A stretch of 64,000 nt of DNA from Episyrphus balteatus (Eukaryota; Arthropoda; Insecta; Diptera; Syrphidae), in NCBI RefSeq assembly GCF_945859705.1, contig NC_079134.1, positions 46,244,402 to 46,308,401 of the forward strand, written 5' to 3'. A model generated the notes under the pieces. That model saw only the letters and a program-made list of their open reading frames with translations. It did not search any database and had not been told where the DNA came from. Position 1 is the stretch's first letter. Each line of letters starts with the position of its first letter. Made by a program: the position numbers and the translations under genes. Below are positions 49,401 to 55,929 of the stretch, piece after piece.

Positions 49401-52176
49401 TTATTGTTTTTTTTTTAATATTCATCGAATTTCTTAAAATTTTCACTAATTTGGCTAAACTATGTATGGTAAAATCGTCAAAAAGCCAACATTTTAAGAT
49501 AATCAACAATATTTAAAAAAAATAATAAATGCACACATTTTGTATTGAATTTTTTTTCAATGTAGAAAATTTTTTGTTTAATTTTATTTTTTAATTTTTC
49601 ATTTGCTGTACATAGACTTCGAGAAGGCTTTAAATAGCGGGAGCAGAGATATTATATACTTTGTGGAGGAGTGCTATCCCAGATAGGATTTAATTTTAAT
49701 CATTTTTTTTTTATTTATACAGAAAAAAAATCCTGATTTTACAAATGGCTGTATTTAATCCCCTTATTGATATAATCAGCCTTTGCTGCAGATATTTTTA
49801 AAATTTTAAAAAGCCTACTTTCTATTTTTGTGATGGTTATTTTTAAGTAATGAAAAATATAATAATTTCAATATGAATGAAAAACGTAAACTCTTATGTT
49901 AAATGAATATTAAACTAAAAAAACAAATAAAATGCAAGATTACGTTAAACATACTTGCTCTTGTGTTAACATTTGGTTAAAATATTAAAACTTTTTTAAC
50001 AGAATATTTAAATATAAGTTTATAAGAAATTTAAATAAAACTTGAACAAAAATAGAAAATTTGTTTTTAAAATTACAAAAACAACTCTTTATGTCGTTCT
50101 GACCTCCGAAGAAAGTATATCATAAAATTTGTTTTACAGCAAATAATTTTAAAAAATTTTGCTTTAAAAATCGTTTTTTTAATAAAATAGAATGCCAGTA
50201 AAAAGAAAATATTAATCAACACGTAAAATACCTACATGTATTTTTTTTTTATCAAAATCTTTAGGACAATTTTTGAGTTAAACAAACTTTTCCATTTTGA
50301 TCGTATGAGAAGTAGGTACCGTTAATTTTGGTCCTACAAAAAATTTCCCTCTAGGAAATCACTAAAATCCCTTAACTACGAAATTTGAAGTAATTTCCTT
50401 CACAATTTAAGGATGCAGCTCGAGATAGAGACATACATACAACCATCACACTAGACGGACAGATAGAACTACAATACCCACTTTTTTTCGCCTTCGCCAT
50501 CATCTTTCTGTTACATGGTTGAAGTATTTATAATTAAATTAAAAAAAAAAAATAAATATTCAAAAAAAAAGTCATCAAAATTTCAAACGCAGTTTCCGCA
50601 AAACTTTTTCCAGCGAAGCCATTTTCCCAATTTTGTCCCTATTCCCCCACCAGCATCAAATGCTGTCATCTTTTGTTATTTTATTTTATATAAAAAAAAT
50701 CGAAAATATAATCCTGATAAGATCTTAATACAATACCATGAATTTATATCATTTTAATAGAATTTCGCACATCAGTACCTATTGTATTAACTTTCCCAGT
50801 AAAATGGAAATACACAAAAAATGAATATTGGATATCGATTTAATATTCTCTTTTTCTGGCTCATTTTAAATGCAAAAAAAAAAAACACTGGGGCTCTTTG
50901 CATTTTATAATCCTGTAATATTCATAAATTAAGTTAGTAAAAAAAAACACAAATATTGATTTTTGTTTACATTGCATGTTTTGCGCGAGAATTCTATATT
51001 TACTAGAAAATACACTGATATTGCAAAAAAAAAAAGAAATGCTGCCTATGTAGGTATATTTTGTCCTTGTGATGGTTTTTACTTCGTTCAAGTTTTTCCA
51101 AAGCAAAGCAAAAGAAAAAAAAAAAACGCTTTCTTTTCCTGTATCTCTTTGAGTCCGGACGAGGGGGGACATAATAAATTTATATTCGATGAACGATACG
51201 GAAAGATTTAATCGTTACTAGGAAATTAATGTTTTTTTTTTTTTTGTGTTCAACCATCAAGAAGGAAATGTTCTCGTTTTTTCCGATCCAGGATGCGGTT
51301 GAAAGTGAAAATCACTGTCATTCATTATCATTTCAGAATATAGTTTTGTTTTTGTTTCTTACTTTGCACAGAAATGAACTTTTTTGTATTGATTGTCAGA
51401 TAAAAAGAAATGAAGGTTTATTATTCAGTTAATCTCTGATTAGACATTGACTGTTTCAGCTAAATGAAGCTTACTGAATGGTAAGAAATATAAGTTCAAA
51501 GGAAAATTATCCATTAATCAGTTTCAATGTGTAACCTTGTAGGGAGCTGCCTTCCTCTCAAAGATTCATTTATTAATCTAAAGAAAAAAATGGTAGAATT
51601 TTTTTTGTTAGAAAAACGATTTCGAAAATTTAGGTTCGAAAAGGGAAAATTTGGAGAATGTCCTTCAAAGATGAACTGCTTCCATTAGCTATTTGGGTAT
51701 TGAAGAAGCTCATTTATCATTTTGGTTAGAATTTAAACTGAAGGGTTCACTATGGCGTATGAGTACTTTTTTTTCTTTTTCTTTTCTCTGATCTCCAAGA
51801 AGTAAAATCTTGCCCTTTATAATTCCCAATTAACCATTTATGCAAAACAGTTATTGATTCCCAAGCAAAAACCATTATTTTCTCATTTTCGTTTATCCTG
51901 TAAAACGGAAAACATCTTTCTTTCATGTTTTTTGTACACAAAGTAAAAAACAAGAATGAATAAAATATTAACTTACCCATGATTGAGTGCGCCATTTTTT
52001 AAATTATTCCCAACAAATTCAGTTTGAACTCTTGCCACTGATGCTGCCATAGCACTATGTTGATTTGGAGTTGAATTTGTTTGAGCTTGAAAGCTCACCG
52101 TACCAGCGGCCAAAATCATTGCAGTATTTGTATTTTCTTTGCTTACGAGTGGAAGATTTATCCGAGTGTCATCCAT
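26..52176 (-). CDS. ABCG1/ABCG4-like ABC half transporter gene (Atet-like), 3' end off the window
   Basis: Minus-strand, multi-exon gene. CDS exons are 51977-52176 (distal first exon) or 10816-11252 (proximal first exon), then 10413-10715, 5416-6680, 5250-5350 and 26-314. The protein is an ABCG half transporter with the nucleotide-binding domain first and the membrane domain second. By family knowledge such proteins dimerise and export lipids or sterols across membranes; the substrate here is unknown. Visible motifs are Walker A (GPSGAGKST), Q-loop (MQDD), signature (LSGGQRKRLS), Walker B (VMFFDEPTSGLD) and H-loop (IHQPSA), then ABCG membrane segments. All splice phases agree: 798 codons +1 nt (proximal) or 719 codons +1 nt (distal). 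The final exon, expected to encode about 70 residues, lies left of base 1. Size and the long polyQ linker suggest Drosophila Atet, but CG3164- or CG4822-type paralogues are not excluded, so no symbol is given. Confidence 0.9.
315..5249 (-). other. Intron between transporter exons 4 and 5
   Basis: A 4.9-kb AT-rich intron. Apart from the repeat complex at 1135-2879 I see only low-complexity sequence and one short stretch near 4580-4620 (GTGACCACCTAAAAACTA) that resembles the right end of the element at 55761-57409. Confidence 0.7.
1135..2879. repeat. Composite inverted-repeat element with AGTAAATAC sub-terminal motifs
   Basis: Both ends carry the inverted motif TGATATGCATA (left at 1135, right ending at 2879). 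Between 1135-1390 and again, inverted, between 2660-2880, variants of AGTAAATACTT and ATATGCATAAAA recur many times. The middle holds a degraded copy of dispersed repeat R (about 1800-2265) and, at 2390-2625, sequence matching the inside of the elements at 30007 and 44974 (GCTGCTAAAGC and CTCCAAAGTCAAAAAAC). This suggests nested insertions. No transposase frame was found. Confidence 0.5.
5250..5350 (-). CDS. ABCG transporter exon 4: start of the third membrane segment
   Basis: A 101-nt exon between acceptor AG at 5352-5351 and donor GTATCT at 5249. It takes 2 nt to complete a Phe codon split across the 65-bp intron 5351-5415 and ends in phase 0. The 33 following codons read as the ABCG1-type stretch with EMSVFVREHLNYWYSLKAF and then KTLADLPFQ. 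It is too short to show as a free-standing open reading frame and was found by matching splice sites and phase to the neighbouring exons. Confidence 0.88.
5416..6680 (-). CDS. ABCG transporter exon 3: ABC signature, Walker B, polyQ linker, first membrane helices
   Basis: Large 1265-nt exon with acceptor AG at 6682-6681 and donor GTAAGC at 5415, adding 1 nt + 421 codons + 1 nt. In order it encodes the Q-loop region (CYIMQDD), LSGGQRKRLS signature, Walker B with D-loop (FFDEPTSGLDS), H-loop (TIHQPSA) and HNPADYVMEV of the ABCG family. Then comes a long low-complexity linker with CAG/CAA-coded glutamine tracts and a PPPP run (about 5700-6000). It ends with the start of the membrane domain (WTQFWILLKRSF through FTAMMPTILT). 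The linker is much longer than in human ABCG1 and is probably variable between individuals because of its trinucleotide runs. Open frames on the plus strand here are shadows. Confidence 0.93.
6757..7085. repeat. Inverted minisatellite of AAATCCCGAAAACCC units
   Basis: From about 6770 to 6905 a 15-17 bp unit close to AAATCCCGAAAACCC repeats about eight times with drift. From about 6960 to 7060 the complementary unit (GATTCTGGGTTTTC and variants) repeats about five times. The two blocks face each other, so a transcript through this intron could fold into a long imperfect hairpin. Confidence 0.65.
8600..8678. repeat. Possible single hAT-type terminus
   Basis: The plus strand ends a GC-rich patch with TAGCTATGCCACTG at 8678, i.e. 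CAGTGGCATAGCTA on the other strand, a form like the CAGTGGC ends of hAT elements in this window. No partner end or 8-bp duplication was found, so this is at most a remnant. Confidence 0.3.
10413..10715 (-). CDS. ABCG transporter exon 2: common exon with Walker A
   Basis: A 303-nt exon with acceptor AG at 10717-10716 (tract ttcaattacag) and a strong donor GTAAGT at 10412. It takes 1 nt to complete a codon, carries 100 codons and passes 2 nt on. It encodes a short linker, then the start of the ABC domain: DIEFVDISYSV, the KTILKGVSGKF stretch and Walker A in AIMGPSGAGKST, ending at NILAGY. The incoming phase fits both candidate first exons, so it is the shared second exon of both transcripts. 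Confidence 0.92.
10816..11252 (-). CDS. ABCG transporter proximal alternative first exon
   Basis: The ATG at 11252 is preceded by an in-frame TAA nine bases upstream, so translation can begin here. The exon encodes about 145 residues, beginning MKNMSGCSSLEDLGSLNI. It is rich in Ser and Gly, has no membrane segment or known domain, and contains a run of Gly/Cys/Ala. Donor GTATGC at 10815 leaves 2 nt, which join the phase of exon 2 across a 100-bp intron. Reading on past the donor reaches a stop within eight codons, which supports splicing here. Transcription start was not located. The sequence cacag near 11412 could be an acceptor of an upstream non-coding exon. Confidence 0.8.
11265..13390. 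other. Upstream flank of the proximal first exon, no gene seen
   Basis: AT-rich sequence holding the presumed leader and promoter of the proximal transcript on the minus strand. I could not fix a TATA box or initiator. Nothing else is supported. Confidence 0.6.
13391..14345 (+). repeat. Dispersed repeat R, copy 3
   Basis: Starts with TGCACGACTGGGTCGCACG followed by TACTTGCTCTTG. It continues through a phrase close to CGTTAGAGCCGTTTTCGAAA and GACAGACGGACTTCCGGGAC, and ends near GTAATGTTGGTTTTGATTA. The same ordered landmarks recur at 29481, 45925-46615 (inverted), 49925, 53395 and about 1800. The first landmark contains a small stem (CGAC/GTCG). The middle, about 14107-14280, has extra sequence relative to copy 1. 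No coding capacity is seen. Confidence 0.6.
15411..15414. repeat. Target-site duplication of the LTR element, left (ATAT)
   Basis: ATAT directly precedes the 5' LTR, and ATAT at 24017-24020 directly follows the 3' LTR. A 4-bp ATAT duplication is the known preference of 17.6/297-type errantiviruses. Confidence 0.9.
15415..15724 (+). repeat. 5' LTR (310 bp)
   Basis: The LTR runs from AGTCACATCC to GATCACT, immediately before the primer site. It has no clear TATA box and carries AATAAA-type signals near 15653 and 15681. A strong hairpin lies at 15516-15550, with arms GAATGCAATGCAGC and GCTGCAATGCATTC around a 7-nt loop and one mismatch. It is identical to the 3' copy by eye. Confidence 0.95.
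15724..15736 (+). promoter_or_regulatory. Primer binding site
   Basis: TGGCGACGAGGAT starts on the last base of the 5' LTR. It is the complement of the 3' end of tRNA-Ser(GCU), including CCA, from the known eukaryotic tRNA sequence. Several errantiviruses prime with serine tRNAs and share the LTR's final T in this way. Confidence 0.8.
15737..16476 (+). other. Leader of the LTR element
   Basis: AT-rich untranslated leader ending in a run of 29 A just before the gag ATG. A candidate splice donor for the env subgenomic RNA is GTAAGA at 16224, matching in role the env acceptor at 22193. Other donors are possible. Confidence 0.6.
16477..17529 (+). CDS. gag: Errantivirus Gag
   Basis: 350-residue Gag starting MANSVENMNL. 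I chose the ATG at 16477; the open frame upstream is only a poly-lysine run from the A tract with no ATG. The N-terminal two thirds resembles the retrotransposon gag capsid region (for example LVDFLQQVDYL and the helix-rich stretch after it). The C-terminal third is built of Asn/Gln/Arg-rich repeats, six or seven imperfect copies of about 20 residues around NRNNQN and SGNTYRN. There is no CCHC zinc knuckle, which is normal for several errantiviruses. The basic Asn-rich tail is presumably the nucleic-acid-binding part (inference). The frame is intact. Confidence 0.9.
17493..17499 (+). promoter_or_regulatory. -1 ribosomal frameshift site gag/pol
   Basis: In the gag frame the bases read T TTT TTA, a canonical X XXY YYZ slippery heptamer (the same heptamer used by HIV-1). 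It lies ten codons before the gag stop. The overlapping A AAT TTT at 17490-17496 also fits the rule. The -1 frame is open from here into protease and the rest of pol. A stimulatory downstream structure was not established. Confidence 0.75.
20468..21936. mobile_element. Non-autonomous hAT-superfamily element nested in pol (1469 bp)
   Basis: Ends are CAGTGGCGTAT and its inverted complement. The flanks are exact 8-bp duplications GAAATTAC at 20460-20467 and 21937-21944. Eight-base duplications and CAGTGG-like ends are hAT hallmarks. G-rich patches (GGAGGGGGCT, and a C-rich run at the right end) lie next to both termini. No transposase frame is present. A 165-bp inverted repeat occupies 21262-21604, and the left half has scattered palindromic GTGAA/TTCAC motifs. 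Confidence 0.9.
21262..21604. repeat. Near-perfect 165-bp hairpin inside the hAT element
   Basis: Left arm 21262-21425 and right arm 21440-21604 are reverse complements around a 14-nt loop. By eye the only difference is one base in an A/T run (8 T against 9 A). Open frames across it on both strands are artefacts of the palindrome. Confidence 0.92.
22199..23608 (+). CDS. env: Errantivirus envelope glycoprotein
   Basis: Intact 469-residue Env, overlapping the end of pol by 59 bp in another frame. A signal peptide lies at about residues 1-17. A furin-type site RQKR is at residues 106-109, followed by Gly-Leu-Ile and a glycine-containing stretch that fits the fusion-peptide position of baculovirus F-like insect retroviral envelopes. 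A long helical ectodomain follows, then a C-terminal hydrophobic anchor (about 452-468) with almost no cytoplasmic tail. It is probably translated from a spliced RNA: a good acceptor (attatcattacag) ends at 22193, six bases before the ATG. No internal stop or frameshift is seen. Receptor and host range cannot be inferred. Confidence 0.9.
   Translation: MMTLAILMLLVPLISGQRIDITPIHNDNGYTIVRFEETKIIDHYNKFLHIVNISKYLEATEAIETSFKSLKTSNSVMEIGMTIIEKEIISIKQELYCFRNYMKTTRQKRGLINIWGNGMKLLAGTMDSEDSKEIYSFMENVEKNMKQLTDETNKQVEINNNMIQNFETIRKHIIENDVKMNQFYKNISTLTEDILFKTDKNSLILQLYMYSCNLKNEISKIKDNILLSKINLLEHDMFNIDEMRDYNITIEMLPLIKTAVLLKNNLIIFVVSIPIFCKEKFYNSAIIPIPNLDSMEIEFDITFVIINEMKIYLSNTENLLKNNLIPFPNKCIRNLLNENNVCNYKSNKETSITKINEHTIVTKNLEVIEIDQDCIDQKIVIKNHNIISIENCTVKLKEFEISVKQKTYYETFVIPHFITNTSKIFSNFTLSDLNLRNIENRKYIKYVENNYKVTSSLTFVLIMLIIITI
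23609..23695 (+). other. Short untranslated stretch between env and polypurine tract
   Basis: AT-rich and non-coding; it contains a small inverted repeat CAACGG/CCGTTG at about 23677-23690. Confidence 0.6.
23696..23706 (+). promoter_or_regulatory. Polypurine tract
   Basis: ATGGGGGGAGG immediately precedes the 3' LTR, the standard position for the plus-strand DNA primer. Confidence 0.85.
23707..24016 (+). repeat. 3' LTR (310 bp)
   Basis: Same length and, by eye, the same sequence as 15415-15724. It includes the hairpin at 23808-23842 and is followed by the ATAT duplication at 24017-24020. Confidence 0.95.
24021..26332. other. No supported gene
   Basis: AT-rich intronic sequence of the distal transcript. 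Short open frames here have no recognisable domain, and no repeat pair was spotted. Confidence 0.6.
26333..27286. mobile_element. Foldback element, copy 1 (954 bp)
   Basis: Begins ACACTGGTCAACAA and ends with its complement TTGTTGACCAGTGT. The arms are about 400 bp each (26333-26736 and 26880-27286), close reverse complements, with a 140-bp unrelated centre. Landmarks shared with the copies at 58340 and 61845 include AAGTATACTTTTCTATAGG, GGTGCTGA and GAATCCGAAGTCAGAAAAA. No coding capacity. Confidence 0.85.
27664..29337. mobile_element. DNA element with regularly spaced CTCGAGCGCGTCAG motifs
   Basis: Termini are TTAGTAGGGGAGCCC at the left and the inverted GGGCTCCCTTACTAA at the right. Inside, variants of ACTCGAGCGCGTCAGA occur at about 27697, 27838 and 27977 in one orientation, and at about 28873, 29017, 29148 and 29285 in the other. 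Spacing is 131-144 bp. The middle (28586-28660) has a short acidic exon-like stretch after a good acceptor, possibly the tail of a lost transposase. The target duplication is unclear. Confidence 0.65.
29481..30006 (+). repeat. Dispersed repeat R, copy 1
   Basis: Starts with GCACGACTGGGGTCGCACG and TACTTGCTCTTG. It contains CGTTAGAGCCGTTTTCGAGA and GGAATTGCGGGACCCACTTT, and ends in CACAAAACCAATA directly against the element at 30007. Confidence 0.6.
30007..30987. mobile_element. TA-flanked MITE with TGTCCCG repeats, copy A (981 bp)
   Basis: Terminal inverted repeat CTTGCYCTATAGRTACGG followed by TGACCAT, about 25 bp, flanked by TA on both sides as in Tc1/mariner-type elements. The left 150 bp repeats TGTCCCG and CCGTATTT several times; CCCGGG and GTCCCGGG recur near the right end. 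The interior matches copy B (44974-45924) along its length and the fragment at 2390-2625 in part. No transposase. Confidence 0.75.
31032..31869. mobile_element. MITE with GGGGCAAGACCGCCC ends (838 bp)
   Basis: Left end GGGGAATTGGGGGCAAGACC and right end, inverted, GGGGAAGTGGGAGCAAGACC. TA precedes the left end; TG follows the right, possibly a mutated TA. The phrase GGGCGGTCTTGCCCC also occurs inside near 31486. Non-coding. Confidence 0.65.
31870..35150. other. No supported gene
   Basis: AT-rich intronic sequence, no coherent coding frame, tRNA or repeat pair recognised. Confidence 0.6.
35158..35245. repeat. 46-bp tandem duplication
   Basis: The phrase AGTATAGGTACAAATGACTT with following TAAGTAATA occurs twice, 46 bp apart, with ACTTAAGTAAT also repeated between. 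It is a simple local duplication. Confidence 0.7.
35257..35470. repeat. Degenerate hAT-type MITE
   Basis: Right end, inverted, reads CAGTGGCGGATTTACC. GGGCGGCAAA lies 45-50 bp inside that end, and GGGGCGGCAAACCTGG sits at a mirrored place near 35291. The left terminus is badly eroded and no 8-bp duplication is evident. Confidence 0.35.
35560..35665 (+). pseudogene. Non-LTR retrotransposon reverse-transcriptase fragment
   Basis: A short plus-strand frame reads FDVEKGLRQGYHARCNLFYI and then VFEV. GLRQG followed by a hydrophobic LF-I-FE pattern matches the region before the catalytic motif of LINE reverse transcriptases. The frame stops soon after, and sequence to about 36060 looks like further eroded coding DNA. 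It is a dead fragment. Confidence 0.4.
36100..39230. other. No supported gene; more complex sequence at 37900-38450
   Basis: Mostly AT-rich. The part 37900-38450 is richer in GC and less repetitive than its surroundings, and on the minus strand contains TATAAAAG at 38315-38308. No protein frame is convincing. Confidence 0.5.
38308..38315 (-). promoter_or_regulatory. Candidate TATA box of an intronic promoter
   Basis: TATAAAAG on the minus strand in a GC-richer island. An initiator-like TCAGTC is 60-70 bp downstream, too far for a standard TATA-Inr pair, and a donor GTAAGT at 37972 could end a non-coding exon. It could serve another transporter transcript; this is inference only. Confidence 0.25.
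39235..40279. mobile_element. MITE with GGGTAAAGTCGGG ends (1045 bp)
   Basis: Terminal inverted repeat GGGTAAAGTCGGGKGATATG followed by GCACC, flanked by TA on both sides. GATATGGCACC or its complement occurs at least seven times, clustered near both ends and at 39612-39672 and 40038-40075. Non-coding. Confidence 0.8.
40930..41360. repeat. Eroded hAT-like remnant with GGGGCCCC patches
   Basis: The right edge, inverted, reads CAGTGGCTTACATACTG, and G/C blocks of the form GGGGCCC recur near 41100, 41226 and 41310. This resembles the G-rich sub-termini of the hAT insert in pol. The left end is not resolved. Confidence 0.3.
42291..42312. repeat. 22-bp perfect palindrome
   Basis: GTGTCACGGTG followed immediately by its exact complement. 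It lies 60 bp from the MITE at 42374 and is not explained by it. Confidence 0.9.
42374..42557. mobile_element. Pogo/Tc1-like MITE (184 bp)
   Basis: Ends CAGTCGACTTCGTCTAAGTC and, inverted, CAGTCGACTCCCTCTAAGTC, flanked by TA on both sides. The interior repeats CCCTCTAAMTCGAATTTCC-like blocks. Too short to encode anything. Confidence 0.85.
42558..44973. other. No supported gene
   Basis: AT-rich sequence; 44744-44970 is low-complexity with repeated TTTGCA/TGCAAA blocks. Confidence 0.6.
44974..45924. mobile_element. TA-flanked MITE with TGTCCCG repeats, copy B (951 bp)
   Basis: Same terminal repeat, TA flanks and internal order as copy A at 30007-30987. It differs by small indels, including loss of about 50 bp near 45255 and an extra ATAGATACCGTGACC near 45828. 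Confidence 0.75.
45925..46615 (-). repeat. Dispersed repeat R, copy 2 (inverted)
   Basis: Reverse complement of the R landmarks: TATTGGTTTCGTGTAG abuts the MITE, then AACCAACATTACGATGATGG, CGAAAACGGCTCTAACGA, and the end AAGTACGTGCGACCCAGTCG. It joins the MITE at the same R sequence as in copy 1, but on the MITE's other side. Confidence 0.6.
46616..49924. other. No supported gene
   Basis: AT-rich intronic sequence. 47700-48340 is less repetitive than its surroundings but has no convincing coding frame. Confidence 0.6.
49925..50516 (+). repeat. Dispersed repeat R, copy 4 (diverged)
   Basis: Starts ATGCAAGATTACGTTAAACA with TACTTGCTCTTG, and ends with ACTAGACGGACAGATAGAAC and CCATCATCTTTCTG. 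It is clearly older than copies 1-3. Confidence 0.5.
50517..51976. other. No supported gene
   Basis: AT-rich first-intron sequence next to the distal exon donor; no repeat or gene recognised. Confidence 0.6.
51977..52176 (-). CDS. ABCG transporter distal alternative first coding exon
   Basis: The ATG at 52176 has an in-frame TAA a few codons upstream. The 200-nt coding part gives 66 codons + 2 nt, beginning MDDTRINLPLVSKENTNT, a polar Ala/Asn/Thr-rich N-terminus without a recognisable domain. Donor GTAAGT at 51976 is a near-ideal match. Its phase (2 nt left over) is the same as that of the proximal first exon, and joining it to 10715 gives an open frame. No other minus-strand coding exon between here and 10715 was found. 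The link to the transporter is inferred from phase, strand and donor strength, not from homology of these 66 residues. Confidence 0.6.
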
Positions 52177-52591
52177 ATTCGTTCGCGAGTATTATTCAAA
52201 TGAATGTTTTGTTTTTTTTTTTTTTCTATTTTGATTTAATTTGAATTTAATTTGTATTTATTTTATTTTTTAAGAAAAAACGCGTATTATTTTTTATTTA
52301 CTTTGCTAGCGCATTTTAAAATTGACACTTTTTTTTGTTAAAGAATAATGAACTTTTTTGATAATGGAAATTTATGTTAACTTCCGGATTGAATTTTGAA
52401 TGCTAGGATTGGAACGTTCTTTTTTTTGTTTTGATTTTGTATTTTGTGATGATTTTAATAGGTGAATAAATTCAATGATGATGATGAGTGTGATGTTTTG
52501 AATTAAACACTTCTTTTATCATTTTTTTTTTGTTTTTTTTTGTGCACCGATCCTATTTCAGTTAAAGTAATGTAAACATTATTTGTTGGAT
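52177..52591 (-). other. Putative 5' UTR of the distal transcript
   Basis: Upstream of the distal ATG the minus strand is A-rich, stop-laden leader-like sequence. A good acceptor (tttattctcattacag) ends at 52592, so this exon probably continues to 52591 and is itself spliced to a non-coding exon further right, possibly beyond the window. The promoter of this transcript is therefore not visible with confidence. Confidence 0.4.
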
Positions 52592-53394
52592 CTGTAATGA
52601 GAATAAAATAAATATTGTTATTAGTCTTATATTAATTGAGAGTGCCATTATTTTGAAATAAATTATTATAAATTAAATAAATTGAAGAAATCAGAAGAAG
52701 AAGGGTTTACGTCCCAAATTTGTAGCTTTGAGTAATCGTCGTTGTATGTTTTTGGTTTACAACTTTTTGTATGGAAATGAGAGAGATTAAGAAAAAGGAT
52801 CTAAAATTAATTTCTAAACTAAATTCTAAATTTAATTTGACTTTAAATGTCACTTGACACTTATTCGCTGGAAAAAATAAAAAAAATTCAAAAATGTCCC
52901 TTAACCCCTTCTTCTTTTGATGTCTTCAATTATAATATAACATGTTAAAAAGTTTACATTTTTTACTACATTTCTTACGAGTTTGAAATTAGAAGTGTTG
53001 TTCGCAAACCTGTTACGCTTCCTGAGTGGCAATAATTATTAACTGTCCCTAGAACACAAATAACTTACTTGTTTCTTAAGCAATAAAAATCTAATGGGTT
53101 ACATTTAATAAAACAATACGGCAACATCGGCAATTTTTAACCTATAGAGGTTAAAGTATTTTTAATTAAAATCATAAAAAAAATATCATCAAAATCGAAG
53201 TTTTTCGGCCGGGTTTCCTAATATTGATATTTTTTGAGCTTTACTTATTGTTTTAGAGCATTTTTGATAATGTAAAAAAAATACATAAAATCTGTTTTTA
53301 TAATTAAAGAAACACCGTTTTTTAATAACATTATTCAAAAAGTAAGTATGCCACCTGATTTCTTGCCTAAAAACAAATTTTTAGAAAAATAGTT

Positions 53395-54025
53395 TTTAAA
53401 ATCGTCAGAGCCGTTTTTGTTTTAATTATTTTTTGTATAGGTATACAAATTTTCTAACATTTTTGAAAAAATAATTAAATAACATTTGACAACAAAATTT
53501 CGAAATAATTCTCTTAGCCGTTTTCAAAAAATTCATAAAAAAAAAATTCAAATATTTTTGAAAAATCCAAAATTGTGTTTTTTGAAAGTTTTATAAAATT
53601 TTAATATTACGATTACTTAAACGCTTTTGCATAATTTTTTTTTCATATACGAGATATTCAGAAACAAAAAAAAACGGTTCCATGGAAGGTAATGTTAATA
53701 ACGGTGCAAAAAATATTATTTTTATTTCAAAAGTTGAGTCTGATTTATAACATTGCAAACACAAATTTTACTCAAAATTACTTTTATTTTGGTACCAAAA
53801 AAAATTTCAATTTTTCCCAAAACTGCCAATTACCAAGTTTGAAGAAATTAACTTCACTAGTTTAGGCTGTAGCTTGAGGTTCATATATACAGATAGACAC
53901 ACAGACAGACAGAAGACAGAATTGCGGGACCCACTTTTTTGGCATTCTCCATCATCGTAATGTCAAGTCTGATTGTTATCTCAAATTCGGTTTTTTTTTA
54001 ACGAATCTTGAACTAGCTCTATGGT
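53395..54025 (+). repeat. Dispersed repeat R, copy 5 (5'-truncated)
   Basis: Contains ATCGTCAGAGCCGTTTTTG, GACAGACAGAAGACAG, GAATTGCGGGACCCACTTTT and CATCATCGTAATGTC, and ends near AACTAGCTCTATGG. The starting hairpin landmark is missing. Confidence 0.5.
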
Positions 54026-55760
54026 ACCAACATACCTACAAAAAGGTCATTTGAAATAATGAGAATCAAAAAGAACGAACATTTTCATTAAATAAAGTAA
54101 AATAGAATCACGAAGTTGCTGGTACTTTTCGGGTTCTTCGATTTAAAAATGGTTAATATATTTGAATTCGTTGCTAAAAAAAACTTCAAACTATAGAAGC
54201 TTTGAAATTGTATATTGAATTTGTGAAATATCAATTCTTATACAAGCAAAAAGTCATTGCAAATTGAGTGGATCTAATATACCAAGACTATCTGTCAAAC
54301 AAATTTAAAGAAAATCATTTTTTGTATGTGAAAAAGAACAATTGTATGTTATCTAAATTTAAGTATTTAAGTATTTTAAGCAACTTAAACAAAAGAGGAA
54401 GTTCGTGCAGCCATGTCATGAATTGAATTTTTTATATCGGTCCATAACCTGCAAGCTCTAATTTTTTCGAATCGTATGCAAATCGTCTTACACTAACAAG
54501 TAGAACAAAAAAAAAAACAAAATATAATTATAATGAAACTTTGCGTGACTACCTAGCCACCCACTAGTTCATGTTAATTCGTTAAAAATGTGCAACTTAA
54601 AATTGGATCTACTTCAAAAAGTACGTCTTTTTGATGAATGTTAACATTGTTCATTGTTTGAATTTAAATATAAAGGTGCATATCATTGTTTTCATTTATT
54701 AATGAAATTCCTGTAAAAATTCTGCAGAAAAACATCAAAATTGAAATCCCTGCACAGTTAGTGTTGCCGGGAAAATAAAAGTGATTTCTTTTAAAATAAT
54801 TGAAATTCCAAAGCTAGGAAAAATATTTTAAGAGTTTGAATAAAATATTGTTTTTTTTTTCCATGTAAAAAATAAAGGTAGTGTTAAAAATTGATGTTAA
54901 AAAAGAAATACCTAGTTGCAAAAAAAAAATATTAAAAACGTTCCAGTCAAACCATGCAGTTTAACAATAAATTATTTTTTTTTTCCTTCCTCAATCATAC
55001 AATCATAAAACCTACCTCAATTTTTATTTTCTTGCTTGTATATTGTGTATTCATTCCCAAATGAAGAACAGCAAAAAAAATATTCAAATCATTTTAATGA
55101 TATAGAAACAAAAAAAACTCTTGCCTGTGTGTGGCTTATAAATATGAAAAATTCATTATAAATTCAAGTGTGTTTCTATGTACGATGCATACATAATATA
55201 CAGCACATTTTTTAGGTCGTTGATAACCACAAATAGAATGCGAATACTGCCAGCTAAATTCGCACATACGCCTGGTAACAATAAAAAAAGAAAGAAAGAA
55301 AAAATAATAGCAAAAACAAATAACAACAAAAATTAATGTTTTTTTTTTTGCGCGTTTGGCCCTGACCAGCTGATATAGTGTTAGAGGTGGAATCGTCTAA
55401 GCCAAATACAAAAAAAAAAAAAAAACATTTTATTAGTTTTTGCATTTTTGTTTGTGTTTAATTTTTATGAGCTGCAAGCTCTGAAAAAATAAATAAATAA
55501 GTTTCTGATTGAAAAAGAATTCATTTCGCATTTTTTACTTGTGATATTGTATCTATTTATCATTTTAGTCTATATTGATTCATTTGATTATGACTTATGA
55601 AATGAGATTTTAGAGGTTTTAATTTAAGATTTTAAAAAATTCCGAGTTAAACCATTTTGAGAATGCATATTTTAAAATGTTTTTCCTCTTTAAATAAATG
55701 ATATATTTTTTTTTCTTTAATTTATGACCACTCACCAAAGTTTTTAACTTGGCTTAAGAG
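54026..55760. other. No supported gene
   Basis: AT-rich with A/T homopolymers; nothing recognised. Confidence 0.6.
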
Positions 55761-55929
55761 ATCACAGAGAAAAATAGACCACATAAAATAGAACAAAAAC
55801 AATAAGATTTCTCTATGGTTTTCATCCAGGAAGGAAAGAAGGAAACCTTATTAAAACAATCGGGTTTTCCTTATTGTTTTAAAATCTGCACTTGTAGGGT
55901 TTTGAAAAGAAAAAAAAAAAAAAAAAACG

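Noticed and set aside
26..52176. Assigning the symbol Atet outright
   Set aside because: ABCG1-like paralogues in flies are similar in the visible motifs; a database comparison would be needed.
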